Below, one piece after another: positions 6,251-6,492 of a stretch of DNA of 6,492 nt. Both the position numbers and the translations under genes were made by a program. How positions within the stretch are numbered: the stretch's first letter is position 1; the number at the start of each line of letters is the position of its first letter. The DNA comes from Legionellaceae bacterium (lineage in GTDB: Bacteria > Pseudomonadota > Gammaproteobacteria > Legionellales > Legionellaceae): the NCBI GenBank assembly GCA_947473535.1, contig CANJFK010000063.1:1-6492 (forward strand), read 5' to 3'. Under the pieces are notes generated by a model. It was not told where the DNA came from. It did not search any database and worked only from the letters and a program-made list of their open reading frames with translations.

Positions 6251-6304
6251 CTGCGCTTTATGCGCGGAATCAAGATCGCTGGATACCGTGCATAAAGCAC
6301 GGTA
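6251..6304. repeat. Paired inverted hairpins, REP/BIME-like palindromic repeat
   Basis: Two hairpins sit 18 bases apart as inverted, imperfect copies of one 17-base unit (6251-6267 and 6286-6302, 14 of 17 matching when one is reversed). The left has a GCGC/GCGC stem with loop TTTAT; the right has a perfect 8-base stem TACCGTGC/GCACGGTA (6284-6304) with loop ATAAA, the complement of the other loop. This two-hairpin layout is typical of dispersed palindromic intergenic repeats. Copy number in the genome cannot be seen here, as the window holds only one unit. Confidence 0.55.
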
Positions 6305-6311
6305 CGTAAGC

Positions 6312-6340
6312 AAAAAATCGACCTTTATTGTTCAAAGATC
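6312..6340 (-). terminator. Probable intrinsic terminator of the right-edge gene
   Basis: On the minus strand GATCTTT pairs with AAAGGTC (one G-U pair in RNA) around a 7-base loop, and after two bases comes a run of six T (complement of 6312-6317). It starts 57 bases after the stop at 6397, in the right orientation to end that gene's transcript. The stem is A/U-rich and only moderately stable. Confidence 0.5.
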
Positions 6341-6396
6341 AGATTCGTTTACCCTGGGTCTCCTCGGGTGCAACTCTCACATAGGCAAATAAAGCC

Positions 6397-6492
6397 CTAA
6401 TTTTGCACAACCAAATTAACCACATTTTTATGCTCGATTACGTTCCGTTTATAATGTGCCGCGATGATCTTCCACGCCTTGTCAAAGCGCTG
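6397..6492 (-). CDS. C-terminal end of an unrecognised protein, continuing past the right edge
   Basis: The minus strand is open from the edge for 31 codons to a TAG at 6397-6399. It encodes a basic, helical-looking tail: RFDKAWKIIAAHYKRN, then VIEHKNVVNLVVQN. The other two minus frames close within 18 codons, and a terminator-like hairpin lies 57 bases downstream in the correct direction. A plus-strand frame from ATG at 6430 is also open to the edge but has no ribosome site. Too little is present to name a family. Confidence 0.5.
   Translation of the reverse strand, partial: QRFDKAWKIIAAHYKRNVIEHKNVVNLVVQN

Larger units (their letters stand above)
5990..6396. other. Intergenic region of about 400 bases rich in inverted repeats
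   Basis: No convincing gene is seen here. From left to right it holds the promoter and operator-like repeat of the gene ending at 5681, an imperfect stem-loop (6070-6100), a 13-base palindrome (6161-6173), a long-range inverted repeat with TTTTAGG copies (6187-6247), a pair of related hairpins (6251-6304), and a terminator (6312-6340) serving the gene at the right edge. A 95-codon minus-strand frame crosses it, but starts inside a hairpin loop without a ribosome site and is judged spurious. Confidence 0.6.

Noticed and set aside
6013..6300. Minus-strand open frame of 95 codons
   Set aside because: Its ATG is in the loop region of a hairpin, there is no Shine-Dalgarno, and it runs through all the inverted repeats and into the promoter of the next gene. 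The product looks like translated non-coding DNA.
6430..6492. Plus-strand frame beginning with ATG at 6430 and a TATAAT at 6450-6455
   Set aside because: There is no ribosome site before the ATG, the -10-like box is inside the frame and has no -35, and the minus-strand frame is backed by a terminator. It is not excluded.
1..6492. CRISPR array, tRNA, rRNA or insertion sequence with transposase
   Set aside because: No regularly spaced repeats, no cloverleaf or rRNA-like segments and no transposase motifs were seen on either strand.

Overview
The window looks like a chromosomal segment of a moderate-G+C gammaproteobacterium. A Legionellales-type host (Legionella or a relative) is a plausible guess, from the mix of a secreted papain-like peptidase, a two-helix membrane protein of effector-like appearance, short tyrosine-rich secreted proteins and palindromic intergenic repeats. 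No marker gene is present to prove this.

Layout. Positions 1-1254 (minus) hold the N-terminal 418 codons of a membrane protein that runs off the left edge. It is complete at its start and has two membrane helices followed by a soluble part with internal sequence repeats. A divergent intergenic region (1255-1482) carries a candidate extended -10 promoter on each strand. Positions 1483-4480 (plus) are a compact three-gene operon whose reading frames overlap by 4 and 1 bases. It encodes an exported retropepsin-like aspartic protease of the RimK/LysX-associated family, a transglutaminase-like domain lacking catalytic cysteine fused to seven membrane helices, and an alpha-L-glutamate-ligase-like ATP-grasp enzyme. 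A secreted C1-family (papain-like) cysteine peptidase lies convergent at 4500-5573 (minus), only 19 bases from the operon end. Upstream of it on the same strand is a Gly/Tyr/His-rich small secreted protein (5681-5989, minus) with its own promoter and terminator. About 400 bases without a supported gene follow (5990-6396), filled with inverted repeats, including a REP/BIME-like pair of hairpins. At the right edge (6397-6492, minus) is the C-terminal end of an unrecognised gene, followed by a plausible terminator.

How the genes may work together. The three-gene cassette is a known conserved association, proposed from comparative genomics to make and process an amide-linked peptide modification. 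Its predicted topology here is split: ligase in the cytoplasm, seven-helix protein in the membrane with the transglutaminase-like domain outside, protease in the periplasm. That suggests a product made inside and handled outside, but the substrate is not known from the sequence. The convergent C1 peptidase also appears exported and could share that compartment, though it has its own promoter and a functional link is only a guess. No wholly new system is evident. The least explained items are the repeat-containing two-helix membrane protein and the palindrome-rich region near the right end.
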